This document shows positions 10,927 to 22,066 of a stretch of 51,092 bases of DNA, piece after piece. Position 1 is the stretch's first letter. Each line of letters begins with the position of its first letter. Origin of the DNA: Mastigamoeba balamuthi. Its lineage: Eukaryota > Evosea > Mastigamoebida > Mastigamoebidae. Made by a program: the position numbers and the translations under genes. The notes under the pieces were generated by a model that was not told where the DNA came from, searched no databases, and saw only the letters and a list, made by a program, of their open reading frames with translations. The stretch covers positions 400,586 to 451,677 of the forward strand of contig CACRSC010000021.1 of NCBI GenBank assembly GCA_902651635.1, read 5' to 3'.

Positions 10927-13217
10927 ATCATTTGATTAGTGCCAAGAGAGCCGGCGCCCAGTGGGCTTCTGTGCTGCCGCGGAGGCCTGGGGCGCCGGGG
11001 GACAGATGCCTGTGCTCTGTGCGCCCGAGTGCCTCCGCGTCTGCCACTGCTGCCCCCACGGCACTCCGCGGAGCCTTGTCTGCGTGCGGCCTGCAGCACG
11101 GGCGGACGGCCGTCGACGTAGCCCAGCAGTGGCGCTGGGTGCGGCCCACTGGACCAGCGTTGGACACACCGGGTCAGCACTAAGCTGCTGCTGCTGCTGC
11201 TGCTGCAGCCAGGGCTGCCATGTCGCCACAGTGGCCTCTGTGGGGTCTCTCCGCGAGCTCCCCGTTGGCCCGTAAAATGCTCTCGCGCGGGCCCCCTCGT
11301 GCCCCAGTTGAGGCTCTCTCAGGTCAGTTCACTGTCGCCGTGGCTCGCACTGATCTGCGACTCTCAGGGGGACCTTCCGCCTCGCGCAGAGCGCCCAGAC
11401 CCCCGCTGTGCAGACTCTACCAGGAGAACACGCCGGGGGGACAAACATGCAGAGCCCTCGAGCGGGCCAGGAGCCTCTGCGGACACCACTGCGAGACAGT
11501 GGGCGTTGCGCTCACATTGAGTTCCCCAGAGCGGCGAGCACTCTGCAACACGAGAAGGAGTCCTCGGAGAGGCCGTGGCAGCACCGAGCTCGCAGCTCAG
11601 CTGGTGAGGCCCCGCTGTCACGAAGGACGAGACCGTCGCTGCTCCCATGCAGGAGCAGGAAACTTCCCAGAATGCACGTGCTTCTGCGAGTTCTCTCAGA
11701 GTGCATGCAGTTCACTGCATATGCGGGAACATGCACTGATTTCCATGGGAAGTTCATCGGCCTAGAGTGCCCTTGGTATCCTCGATCCCTTCCTCCAAAC
11801 CAGAAAATAAGTTGTCGACCTCTGCTCAGGCCCCCGCTTCCAGAGGCGCTGGACCACGTCTCCGGTGATGTGGTCGTGACGGGCATGTGGTCAATGCAAA
11901 CAGCATGCGTCGTGCCCCGCAGAGCTGTGCGCAGCCATCTTATAGCTCCGTCCCATTCAATCGATGCGGTCGCCCCGTTCGCGCAGGTCCCCCACCTCTG
12001 CTTCTGACTATCTCGTCCGCCCCTCGTTGTGCTTCCCTGCTTCGTCCCCTACTCCCCGATGAAAGTGAGCACATAGGCGCAGGGTCCCAACACTCCAAAT
12101 TCCAATCTGATTCTGAGTCGACATAATGGCGTGCGCTCACACAGTTGCTGGGATTTCTCCGGTGGCGCTCATCGTCTTCGCCCACCTAGCCTCAAGAGAT
12201 GACCACCATCAAGGGCGCACACGAGAACTGCAAGCAGAGGCACGAGCAGGTGATGTGCTCCAGTGCCGATTCGAAGTCCGCGACGCTTCACAGCGGCCTC
12301 GACAAGGAAACCTGCGGATGAAGCCCGGCTCATCCGACACCGTAACACCCGACATCACACACACGCACACTCACACACTCACATGAGCCCTCCTGTACCA
12401 CATGCCGTCGCAAAAGAACACCACCACACACCCGTCGAAAGTCCAGCCACTACACACGCGGACACCACACACCTACACACTCGAGGAAGCCATGCCGTAC
12501 ATGGCCACCACATCAGACTCAAAAAGCCTTTCTCACCCAGCCATGCAAGACCACACCCGCCACGAGCCCCCCGACCCTACGACGTACCTGTCCAGCCCCA
12601 CACCTCATGGCCGTCGTCGTCGATGGAGCCAACAACCAAGTGCAAGCACGAAAAACGTGAACTATTGCCACATCACGGTATTGCCATCGCCGTCAACAGT
12701 GCCACGCCGGCGTCATTACAGGGATCAGGGAGCACAGGGCACAGGTGAGAGGAGGCGAGAGATTGCGTGGCCTGCCCAAGTTCCCCGCCAAACCAATGAC
12801 GTGACTCCGGGAAAGGCCACAGGCCTCACCGACCCCGCTGAGGTTTGGAAGCGGCTGGGTGTGCCACAGAGTCTCAGCCCCTGCCCCTGCGTGCTCGTCT
12901 CCCACAGCACTGCTGGACACCACTGTCACACACATTGCATGCCCAATACACACCAATTGCACCCTGTCTCGAGCACTTCGTTGTGCCACGCCGTCTTGTT
13001 CTGAGTGGGTGTCGCCAGCCGAGCATGTTGTACCTCTGTCAGCTGGCACCAACTCGCACAAGGGTACCGTTGGTGCACTTGTTGTCCTACAGCCAGATTT
13101 CGAGCGCCAAAATCCAAGCATTTCTGATCGAATTTGGACCCGAACACCCAAAGAGAAAACCCCACGCACGGGGCCTCACCGCTCTCATCTCGAGATCTCA
13201 TCACTCAAACCAAAACC
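10927..13217. other. Long gene-poor stretch
   Basis: About 2.3 kb without a gene I can support. It contains a (CTG)n run at about 11185-11208 and CA-rich simple sequence at about 12355-12385. From 12000 it becomes CA/AC-rich with weak codon bias. Open frames exist but lack domains, splice support or coding-like third-position bias. Confidence 0.4.
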
Positions 13218-13664
13218 ATGGAAGCCCGTGCTCGCAGCACAGCCCTCTGGGCCGGCATGACGAGGACCGCTCTCGTTGCGGTGGCAGCCACTGGCGGCGT
13301 GCTGGCCCTGTGGCTCCACCAGCATCTGCATGATATCCATCCGTGCATAAATACAACAAGCACGCAGATGAACACAACAATGCCAGAGACCTGTTCATGG
13401 AGCATATGGAGGAAACCATGCCCGAGATCTGACCACTGCTTCCCTGCATCCCTTTGTTTTTGCTTTCTTCAGAAATACAACCTCGCCCTGCTGAGAGAGG
13501 ATTCCTGCAAGTTAAATACAGGTGCAGGTCTCTCATGTGTACAGCTCCAGTACCAGTCTCTTCTTGGAATTATCGACTCGTCCTGGTGTCTTATGATGAG
13601 ATCATTGTGCAATTCAGAAATGGCCCTTACTGAATTACTGGAAAACGATACCCAGAGCAATTAA
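13218..13664 (+). pseudogene. Four-helix membrane protein family, member 7 (truncated)
   Basis: An ATG at 13218 begins MEARARSTALWAGMTRTAL, then VLALWLHQ: a clean family N-terminus and helix 1, about 34 residues. The sequence just upstream of the ATG resembles that of member 6. After residue 34 the frame stays open to 13664 but is AT-richer and shows no family helix 2-4. The 3' part has been replaced or lost. Confidence 0.65.
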
Positions 13665-14559
13665 TTGACCCCCACCTCATGCGCGCCATCGACAGCGCCA
13701 CTGGGCACACTGCCCTCAGCCTCACCGTCAGTGCTCTCACCTCCCTCGCCTCCCTCTGCTCCCTCTCTCTCTCTCTCTTTCTCTCACAGATGACATCACT
13801 GAATAACGTCAAAGGTCCATGTGATGTGTTGTGAAATTCTGGACATTTTTTGGAGCAGCTGCAGGCAGCACTGGTGAGAGCGACTGGACAAGCCTGGGCT
13901 TCCTGTTGGCAATCATTCACTCGATGCATCTTTTGTGTAGCATCAGCAGGCAGCACTCAGTCCCCAGTGCAAGGACTTCTTTGACCGGCCCATGTAGATG
14001 CACACCTGCAGTGCTTGCTCAGCGAGTACTCACCTGCTGCTGCGTTCCTGGCACAGTGCCCTGTTGACGTGAACATGAGCTGCAGCCTGCACCCGGCACC
14101 TGCCATCCCAGAGGGAGCCACAGTGGGGCCACGGACCTACAGGCCTTGATGAGATGATGGCTGAGTATTCCTGCCGCTCATGCGATACCGCAGACTGATC
14201 CCAGCAGAGTCACTGGGGCCACGGGCCATGCCCACACAATGCATCACGAATGATAACGTGCTGTCAGTTGGGGGGGTGACGCATAACAGATGAGGGAGGG
14301 GAGAAAGGCCAAGAGAGACAAAGGGGAACGTAATGCATGAAGGCTCAGAGCAGCATGCAGGCCCTGTGAATAAAACGGGCTTGGGTGAATGAGGCGGTCA
14401 CAGGGGACACGTGATGAATCAGGGGGGGTGTGTGCACGGCAGGTACCTGCTGAACATGACTTGATATTGTGCAGTCCGAGTGCACAGAACAGTGCCGAAG
14501 AGAAGCTTCATGTGGTTGTACGCCTCAATCTCAGACCAGTGCTGCCACCCGGCAAGCGA
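13665..14559. other. Degenerate intergenic sequence with CT microsatellite
   Basis: A (CT)n tract at about 13757-13790 is the only clear element. The rest is low-bias sequence with no supportable gene. Confidence 0.45.
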
Positions 14560-14865
14560 CTTCACATAGCGGCAGCGGACCAGTGAGTCCTCGAACAGTA
14601 GAGCACCGGCGTGGTGCAGCACTGAGATGGCAAGGAAGAAGACGAGGTTCTCTGAGGGTGCCCACGGGCCAGGACCTGCAAGGCACGGGCCTTGCTGTTG
14701 GAACCCGTGTTGCAGTGCAGTTTGTAGCACATCAGCAGGTCGACATGTGGCATCGGGTGCACAAGGGGGTCCCTGCTGGTGCGTGCTTGAATGCTTGCTG
14801 AACTCATGGTGCACGCAACTGGGCAGGACAGCCCAGACGGGGTCCGAGAAGTCGTCGGCACCCTG
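14560..14865 (-). pseudogene. Frameshifted fragment of the NFX1/ZNFX1-type helicase
   Basis: On the minus strand three pieces match, in order, the protein encoded at about 55-385 of this window. The first carries DFSDPVWAVL, identical over ten residues to the helicase. The second carries VDLL, then CNTGSNSKARALQVLARG, against CNAGADGEARAVQALASG. The third ends in FEDSLVRC against FKDSFVRC. Pieces one and three share a frame and piece two is shifted, so at least two frameshifts separate it from function. Nothing further of the helicase is seen on either side. It is a decayed partial duplicate in inverted orientation about 14 kb from the parent. Confidence 0.8.
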
Positions 14866-15249
14866 CGTGCACACCGTTCCTTCAGAGACCATAGAAACAA
14901 ATGCTGGGATCGCGACGGTCAGCCGCGTGCAGGGAAAGTCCCGCCATGAAGTGTGCGCTTCTCCCTTGACTGTGCAGGTCAATACGCTTTGTGGAGCAGG
15001 TTGCGGGTTATCAGCAGTAAGACTCGGCTAGTGAGGACGAATTGGCCAAGTGGACGTTGCAAACGCGGCTGCTCTGTTTGGCAGACATCACGCGCCGTCT
15101 CAATTCAGCTAAAACTGGAGCTATGTTCAAGTAATAGAGAGCGTGAATCTGAGGGACAAAATGGGAAAGATATGTGCCCGTTTTCCACAGCCTTTTTTTA
15201 TCGCATAGGCTCCTGATAATTCGCCAGCACAAATACGAGGCGCCCACCG
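14866..15249. other. Intergenic
   Basis: Between the helicase fragment and the gene starting at 15250. The last 100 bases fall in GC and would be its promoter. No element is identifiable. Confidence 0.4.
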
Positions 15250-15832
15250 ATGACCGCCTCGAGCAGCCGCCAGTACCTGCAAGCGCTGTCTGTGCTCGAG
15301 GCCAAGTTCTTCTGGACCCGCACGGTCCGCGCGAAGAGCGAGGCCTGCAGCCTGCTGTACGCCCGCCTGATGGAAACCACCGGAACACAGTCGTACGTCG
15401 TCGAGCAGCTGCAGGCCGTCGTCCCCGCGCTCGAAGAGCTCGGCCTCGACAAGTCCCGCGTCGAGGAGGCGATTGTGGCCCTCAGGTTCGCCGCACCCGC
15501 GCACCTGCCCTCTTTGGCCTCTTCTCTTATTTTTCCTACCGAGTTTTTTCCTTCCGCGCACCCTAAAAATGCGTCTGCGGCCATGAATTGGATTGCTGAC
15601 GGGCCTCGCGCGGCTCCGCTGCAGGGAGGAGCTCGACCCGGCGCTGCGGCTCTTGCAGAGGAAGAGGTGGGCTGCGCGGGGCGTGCCCGGGACGGCGTGG
15701 ATGACGCTGCCGGTGCAGATGCGGGCGCTCGAATACCTCGACACAGTGCTGGCCGACGCCCGCAAGCAGATCGAGGAGGCCTCGATCCTGCGCAGGGCCA
15801 GCAACAACGCGCTGCTGTCCTCCGAGTCCTGA
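15250..15832 (+). CDS. Small helical protein of unknown function
   Basis: Exons 15250-15485 and 15625-15832; intron CTCAG|GTTCGC..CTGCAG, 139 bases, phase 2, rebuilding an arginine codon. The start context CCCACCGATG resembles other gene starts here. The product has 147 residues and looks all-helical: RQYLQALSVLEAKFFW near the start, a segment of alternating charged and aliphatic residues at 45-85, and a C-terminal helix around MRALEYLDTVLADARKQI. No signal peptide, membrane segment or catalytic motif is visible. The look is that of a small complex subunit, but I recognise no family. It faces the LSH-type gene tail to tail. Confidence 0.7.
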
Positions 15833-16450
15833 CGGGTGCGCATTTTCCGGCGTCTACGGCATTTCGCTCACTATTCGATAGAAATAGGAGCACGCCACCG
15901 AACCCTTGTATGATTTGAACATGAACCTCTCGTACTGCCATCTTAGACAGACACCGCACGCACGCACACACACACACGCCCGCCCCTGCTTTGCACGGTC
16001 CCCGAGTGCGGAGACCGCACTGGACTATTTATTCGTTCGGCCCCCACGCGCACGCCATCACCGCACCGCCGTCCTCGGCAAGAGATACAAGCCCCCTTGA
16101 GCTATTTTTCGCTCCTCTGCATAGCCAGTGTGCAGCGCCGTGGCCCCGTGTGCATATGCACTGAACATCCGCGGTAATCGCAATGCAAAGTGCAGTGCGG
16201 GGGGCATGGAGGGCAAGCGAAGCCGGAAGCGTGTTTGAGGGGGGGGAGATGGTGTTGGTGGCTAAAGGGGGTGCGTGTGAAGAGGGTTGTTGGTGCCAGC
16301 CCAGGCGAGTACGGTGTGCGGTCTCCCGCGGGCGCCCCGGGGGCGGTGGACAGGGAGCAGCGTCATGCGTGAGCCACCCCAAGGGGGAGGGGGGGAGGGC
16401 AGACGAGAGAGACCGCCACAGTCGCCATATCGCCTCGCGCTCCCCCCGCG
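15833..16450. other. Convergent intergenic region
   Basis: 3' flanks of the 15250 gene (+) and the LSH-type gene (-). Contains a short (CA)n tract at about 15965-15980 and G-runs around 16200-16400. No gene seen. Confidence 0.45.
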
Positions 16451-19400
16451 TCAGAGCTGCCCGCGCGCAGTCGTGACGAACATGAACCCCGGCGGCCCCG
16501 CAGGCGTCTCGGGCGCGGGCGCGGGCGTCACCGACTGCGAGGGCGAGGGGCTGAGCGCCTGCTGGCCCTGCTGCTGCCCCTGCGCCTGCGCCTGCTGCTG
16601 CTGCCCCAGCGCCGCCGCCTTGGCCCTGTCGGCGGCCGCCTCGGCGTCCTTGAAGATGAGCTCGCGGTCCAGCAGGCGCGCGAGCTCGTCGTCCGTGACG
16701 GCCCGCTCGCCGCCCTCGCCCGCGCGCCACCTGAGCATGTCGCGCAGCTCCTCGTCGGTCATGCTCGTCGCGGGCGCCTTGCGCGAGAAGCCGCCCTTGC
16801 CGACGACGAGGCGCTCGAGCATCAGCTTGTCGCGCGCGCGCGAGAGGATGCGGCTGTCGACCGTGTTGGCCGTGATCAGGCGGTAGACGACGACGGGGCG
16901 CGTCTGGCCGATGCGGTGGCAGCGGTCCATGGCCTGCAGGTCCATCTGGGGGTTCCAGTCGCTGTCGTAGATGATCACCGTGTCCGCGGCCGCGAGGTTG
17001 ATGCCCTGGCCGCCCGCCCGCGTGCTCAGCAGGAAGAGGAAGATGTTCTCGTGCGTGTACTCCTCGATCTGCTGCTTGCGGTCCGCCTGCGCCAGCGACC
17101 CGTCGATGCGGCAGTACGTGTAGCCCGCCTTGACAATGTACTCCTCCAGCAGGTCCAGCACCCGCGTCATCTGCGAGAACAGCAGCACCCTGTGCCCGCG
17201 CCTGTGCAGCTCCGGCAGCATCTTGTTCAGCAGCGCCATCTGCACACCGCACACGCACACGCACACGCGCCCCCTCTCAGTCCCTCCGTCCCTCCCCGTC
17301 GGCTGCGCTGTGTCTGTGTCTGTGTCTGCGCGGGGGGTGTCGCACCTTGCCGCAGACGGCGGAGAGCTCCTCCGAGGTGCAGTCGCGGGCCAGCGTGGAG
17401 TTCTGGCCGAGGAGGTCCGTCTGCGCGCGCTCCTCCTCCGCGAGGCGCTCCTCGTAGACGCGGCGCTCGTCGGCGGGCAGCGTGTTCCAGCGGGCGGCGA
17501 TCTCGCCGCTGATCTTGGAGACCTCGCCGAGGCCCAGCTTGCGGCCGCTCAGCCTCACCTTGGCCCACTCGTCCCCGAAGAACAGGTTGTACGCCGACCT
17601 CCTCCTCTGCAGCCCCACCGTCAGCCAAAGAGCCAGTCCCAGACCCTACCCCCACGCTGGCCTTCCAAACGAGGGAGCGCCGCTGTATTGCTGCTTCCCC
17701 CGCTTGTATTTCCCCAGAGATAAATTGATTTCTGTGCATTTAGCCAGTTCTGGGCAATGAAACCAGCCAAGCCAGCCCTACACGCACACACGCAGGGATC
17801 ACTCCAGAGAGGAGGCAGACACACAGAAACAATGAAACAAGGCAGAGCGAGGGGGAGGGCAGGACAGACCCTGGGGCCCTCCTCCTTGGGGGCAGCTGGG
17901 GCGTCGTCGGCGCTGTCGTGGACGACGCACTTCATGATCTCCTTCTCGAACTCGTCGTCGTCGAGCGCGTCCTCCTCCTCGTCGGGCAGCTCCTCGTAGT
18001 GCGTCTCCTTGGTCCGCGCCCGCAGCCGCGTCGAGATCGAGCCCCCGGCCTCCTCCACCTCGGCCTCGGGCGCGTGCTCCTTCTCCTCCTCGTCGGGCGC
18101 CACTGACGAGTCGTCCTCGAACACGCGCTTGATCACCTCGTCCTCAAACAGGTACGGGTGGTTGCACACTGCACGCAGGGGTTTCCCCGGCTTAGATCCG
18201 CAACAGGGAACTGGAAGATATCTTGGGATATCTGGGATATCGCCCGAGCGGTATGGGAGCCCGCACCCTTCCTGAGCTGCATGACGAGGTTGTTGAGCGA
18301 GACGTTGCGGAGCTTCAGGCTGCGGTCCTTGATGGCGTCGTACAGCGACCTCTGCGTCTGCGTGGTCCCCGAGTAGACCACCACCTCCTGCTTCTTGGGC
18401 AGCCCGATCTCCACGTCCCTGATATTTTGAGAGGATCTCGCTGTCAGGAATCCCACAGAGACACCGGAATCCAAAAAAAACCTCCCCAGGGGGGACGCGG
18501 CGCACTGCTTGAGGCGGCGGAGGAGGAAGGGGCGCATGAGCGAGTGGAGCTTGGTGACGAGGTCGCTGTGCAGCTGCTGCTCGCCGTCCGAGGCCTGCGA
18601 GGAGCTCTCGAGCAGCCCCGTGAAGTCGAACCACTGCTTGAAGTCGGCGAGGTTGCTGAAGATGTCGGGCAGCAGGAAGTTGAGCAGGCTCCAGAGCTCG
18701 GCCAGGTTGTTCTGCAGCGGCGTGCCCGTCAGCAGCAGCCTGCTCTCGGTCTTGAGCGTGCGCAGCTCGCAGATGAGCTTGCACTCGAAGTTCTTGAGCC
18801 TGTGCGCCTCGTCGACGACCATGTACTTCCACCGGTGCTGCCGCAGGAACCGTATGTCGCGTATCGCAATCTCGTACGACGTCACCACAATCGGCAGCTG
18901 CTTGTTGCGCATCGCCTCAGCCAGCGCCTCGGACATCTCGCCCGTGTCCGCGGCCCCCGTCGCCGTCTTGCGGCGCTTGGACGTCAGCTTCATCGCCGAC
19001 CGCGGCGGCGGCCGCTTGGTCATCTGCAGCAGCTGCATGCGCAGCTTCTCGCGCTCGTCGGGCGTCCCGTGGTAGAGCAGCACCGGCAGCGTCGGCGCCC
19101 ACACGGCAAACTCGTTGGTCCAGTTGGACAGCGTCGAGACGGGCGCCACGACGAGGAACGGCCCGCGCACGTTCATGTGCCAGAGGTGCCCCAGCAGCGC
19201 GATCGTCGTGATCGTCTTGCCCAGGCCCATCTCGTCGGCCAGCACCGCGTTGATCCCGTTCTCAAAGTGCCCGATCAGCCAGTTGAGCGCCTCGAGCTGG
19301 TACGGCCTCAGCTGGCCGCCTGCACGGGGGGGTCGAAGTCAGCGAGGAAATCTAGATATTTCCGGCACACGGCGAGGGAATGCGGGGGGCGGGAATCAGT

Positions 19401-20376
19401 TGATTGCGCGCCTGTGATCGTGGGCGGCTGGGGGACGTGCTGGACGTCCTCCTTCTTGGTGGCCCCCTCGTTCAGCGAGTGCAGCTTGCCCGCGAGGTCG
19501 CCGCCCTGGTGCGTGATGCGTGGGTGCGTGGCAGGTGCTCAGCGTCGCGTCGGCAGACGGGGGCCCAAGAACGGGGTGTCTTTTTGGTTCCAGAAAATTG
19601 GAAAAAAGGTTCAATGAAAATATCTTCTCTCCCGGGGGGGTTGCGGACCACCCGCCACCTCGCGTCGCGCGCGCCGGCGCGCTCCGGCGGAGAATTTAGC
19701 GGCGGGGCGCGCAGAGGTGGGCGGCGGGGACGGGGAGAGAAAAGGAACTGCCCGGGCAAAAATACCTTCTTGGGCGCCGCGGCACCGCGCGGGGCCGCCT
19801 TCTGGGACGGCGCGGCAGCCGACTCCTCCTGCTTCGGCTCGACGCCGTAGACGACGCCGGCCACCGCGTTGGCCTGGAGGAGCTCCGAGTATCTCGCTGG
19901 ACGGGGCGCGGGGGGCCGGGGGAAGGGGAGGGGTGAGATTGTTTTTGGTCCCGGGTCGAATTGAATTCGAATTGGGGGGGAGTGAGGAAAAAGGGGCTTT
20001 TTTCGTCTATTTTACCCGTGCGGTCGATGAGCTGCTGCAGCTTCGAAACGCGGTCGCGATCCAGCAGGGCCGCAGCCCCGCGCGAGCCCTTGCTCTGGTG
20101 CGCCTCCGCCGCGCCCGCCTGGACCGAGAATTAAATTATTTTCTCGCACGGGGGGACCACATTCAAAAATGTGACACAGCAGGCAGGGAAGTGCAATTAG
20201 GCCGCGCTGTATTTTTGTAGGGCACTGCAGAGGAGTGGGAATTAATCTGCAGGCGTCGGTTAAGCATTTATGACGTGCATATGGCAGCCGCCGGCGAATT
20301 GCCGCGCAGCGGGGGGGCGAGGCGGAGAGGGGGCCGAGGGCGGGAGGAGACGTGCCGCAGATTCTGTGTCCTCCAT
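16451..20376 (-). CDS. LSH/DDM1-family SNF2 chromatin remodeler with an inserted HMG box
   Basis: Exons 20118-20016, 19896-19766, 19505-19412, 19319-18506, 18418-18267, 18168-17870, 17606-17346 and 17239-16451, all phase-consistent. A start at 20376 joined by a weak donor is possible but unproven. At least 880 residues; human HELLS is 838. Seen: N-terminal LQQLIDRT then RYSELLQANAV, GGQLRPYQLEALNW, Walker A DEMGLGKT, VVDEAHRLKN, VCNHPYLFE, then SGK-like CGKM, VLLFSQMT and DRCHRIGQTRPVVVYRL. This combination marks the HELLS/DDM1/Irc5 group, ATP-driven nucleosome remodelers needed for DNA methylation and repair in other eukaryotes. Between VCNHPYLFE and CGKM lie an acidic stretch and an HMG box (RRSAYNLFFGDEWAKVR to AARWNTLPADERRVYEE), about residues 532-600. 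The tail is Gln/Ala-rich. The third intron from the 5' end (19411-19320) starts with GC. Confidence 0.9.
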
Positions 20377-20539
20377 CCGCTCACTCACAGACACACCAAC
20401 ACAAGATATTTCCGATACCAAATGACGTCTTCCACATCATCTGCGCGGAAAAAGTATCCAAGGAAGAAAGATAGAATAATTTAATAAAGCAGACCAAGCG
20501 TTTCTCCCGAGAAGCAGCCTTCGTCTCTCGCTCCGCGCC
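20119..20539. promoter_or_regulatory. Short divergent upstream region of LSH-type and RING genes
   Basis: Contains the possible first exon of the LSH-type gene (ATG at 20376 on the minus strand) and about 160 bases to the RING-gene ATG at 20540. The middle (20395-20485) is AT-rich and includes AAGATATTTCCGATA. A shared bidirectional promoter is inferred from spacing only. Confidence 0.35.
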
Positions 20540-21784
20540 ATGCCGCACGCGTCGGTCTCTCTTTCGTACGCCGCCGGTTCCGCCCTCTGTGACACCCCTC
20601 CACCACCCACCACTCCTTTCCGGACGCGTCTCACACCGGTTCTGGCCCCCTCTGCGCTGCGGGTGTGGCACAGCAAACTTGTGGTCCGCCTCGAGGAGAT
20701 CAACGGGCGCCTCGTGCCGCGCCTCGACATCGGGGAGCTCGAGATCTCCATCGGCGGCAGCGACAGCAGGCAAGTTCCCCACACCAGCATATATGCTGAT
20801 TCTTGATTCCACAACAAAATATCGCCACGTACAAATCAGAAACACCGTCTCACTATCTCCCGTCTGTCCTCCCAGGGCCCCTCAGCCTCAGCCCCAGCCC
20901 CAGCCCCACCCTCAGCCCGACGACGACCCGCACAGCGGTGGCGGGGCGCCCTCTGGGGGCGGCAGCGGCGGGCTCTCCCCGAGGCCGAAGCCGACGCCGG
21001 TGCCTGTGCCGGTGGGCCCCCGCGAGTCGGAGGAGAAGCACGCGCTGCTCAAGGAGGCCGGCTCCCTCTGTGCGGCGGCATCCACCCCCCCCTCCCTCCC
21101 CCTCGGCGCGAGCCGCCTGCATGCCTCACTCTGCTCTGGCGCGATGCAGTGCTCGTCGGGGCTGCAGCGGCCGCGTACCTGATCGTCCCGGCCGGCGGAG
21201 GTGCGGGCACTTTGGGGGTGGGGGTGGGGAGGCCAGAGCGCACACGGCGGCACACTGACCCCTCTGCTGATGCTGCTGCTGCTGTCCCGCCGCAGTGACG
21301 CCCATCGTGCCCGTGGTCGTGGGCTTTGCGGGTGCCGCCGGCTTCGGCGCTGCCGCAGGCCTCGGGATGGTCGCCCTGGGCTCTGTGGTACTCGGGCCCC
21401 TCCCGGATGCCCTCTCGCCCACCGTCCCTCACACACGCACCCCGCAGTTCGGAGGGGCCGCTGTCGTCGCTGGCGGGGCGTACTACCTGTACAAGTGAGT
21501 GCAGAGCCGCTTGCGTGAAGCGCAGTTGCGACCCTCCCGCGAGATTGCTGACTGTGGGGGCGCTGCTCGGGGGGTGCAGGAAGAGCACGGAGCCCAAGGT
21601 GGCGGCCAAGGAGCTGCCGCCGGAGCTCAAGTGCCCGATGTGCAGGTGCCGCTGGGACCGCGTACTCGTGGCGTGCGGCCACGCCGTGTGCGCGACGTGC
21701 ATCGTCAACACGCCGCTCGACGAGGGCCGCATGCACTGCCCCTTCTGCCGCACCGTCGTCACCCCCGTCAAGGTCGTCGTCTGA
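20540..21784 (+). CDS. Membrane-anchored RING-finger protein, probable E3 ubiquitin ligase
   Basis: Exons 20540-20769, 20876-21069 (or -21060), 21150-21200, 21296-21387, 21448-21494 and 21580-21784; about 270 residues. Intron 1 appears to be GC-AG (CAG|GCAAGT). Intron 2 can use CTCT|GTGCGG or a GC donor nine bases earlier, both in frame. Seen: an N-terminal globular region, a Pro/Gln and Gly-rich linker, three short Ala/Gly-rich hydrophobic segments encoded by the three small exons (for example VLVGAAAAAYLIV and TPIVPVVVGFAGAAGF), then a C-terminal RING finger: CPMC, CGH, C-x2-C, CPFC. Hydrophobic segments followed by a terminal RING resemble the layout of mitochondrial MUL1, though there is no sequence match beyond the RING. 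Substrate and organelle unknown. Confidence 0.8.
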
Positions 21785-22066
21785 TTCGCCAGCAGACTTG
21801 GCGGCCCCCTCTCTCCTCCGTGCCGCCTCCAACGTAGGCCAATTGCAGACTGCACCCCGTCTGTCTGTTGTGCGCCCCCATCGCAAGTGAGGCGTTGGCT
21901 TGGTACGCCTATGCAAATACAAAACTGTGTTGGTTGCTTGCTGGCTTGGCTTCCTGGCTTACTCATCGTGGGGGTTTAATTAGCTCTGAATTCTCTCTGC
22001 GGTGCTGTTCCGAAGGAACGCGACCACGTGCGGGTAGACGTCCACCCTCGCCTTTCTCGCCCACAT
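21785..22066. other. Convergent spacer
   Basis: 3' flanks of the RING gene and the lipase gene. No further feature seen. Confidence 0.4.

Noticed and set aside
11220-12400. Open frames rich in Cys and His suggesting zinc fingers
   Set aside because: Spacing of Cys/His is irregular and the frames arise from CTG and CA simple sequence.
15655-15720. A second intron in the 15250 gene (AAGAG|GTGGGC..GTGCAG)
   Set aside because: Removing it would shift the frame; reading through keeps a coherent helical protein to the stop.
18223-19617. 464-codon plus-strand open frame opposite the LSH-type gene
   Set aside because: Antisense to helicase motifs; no domain and no splice signals.
20990-21149. A definite GC-AG second intron in the RING gene
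   Set aside because: A GT donor nine bases downstream also fits the phase, so the GC donor is not required here.
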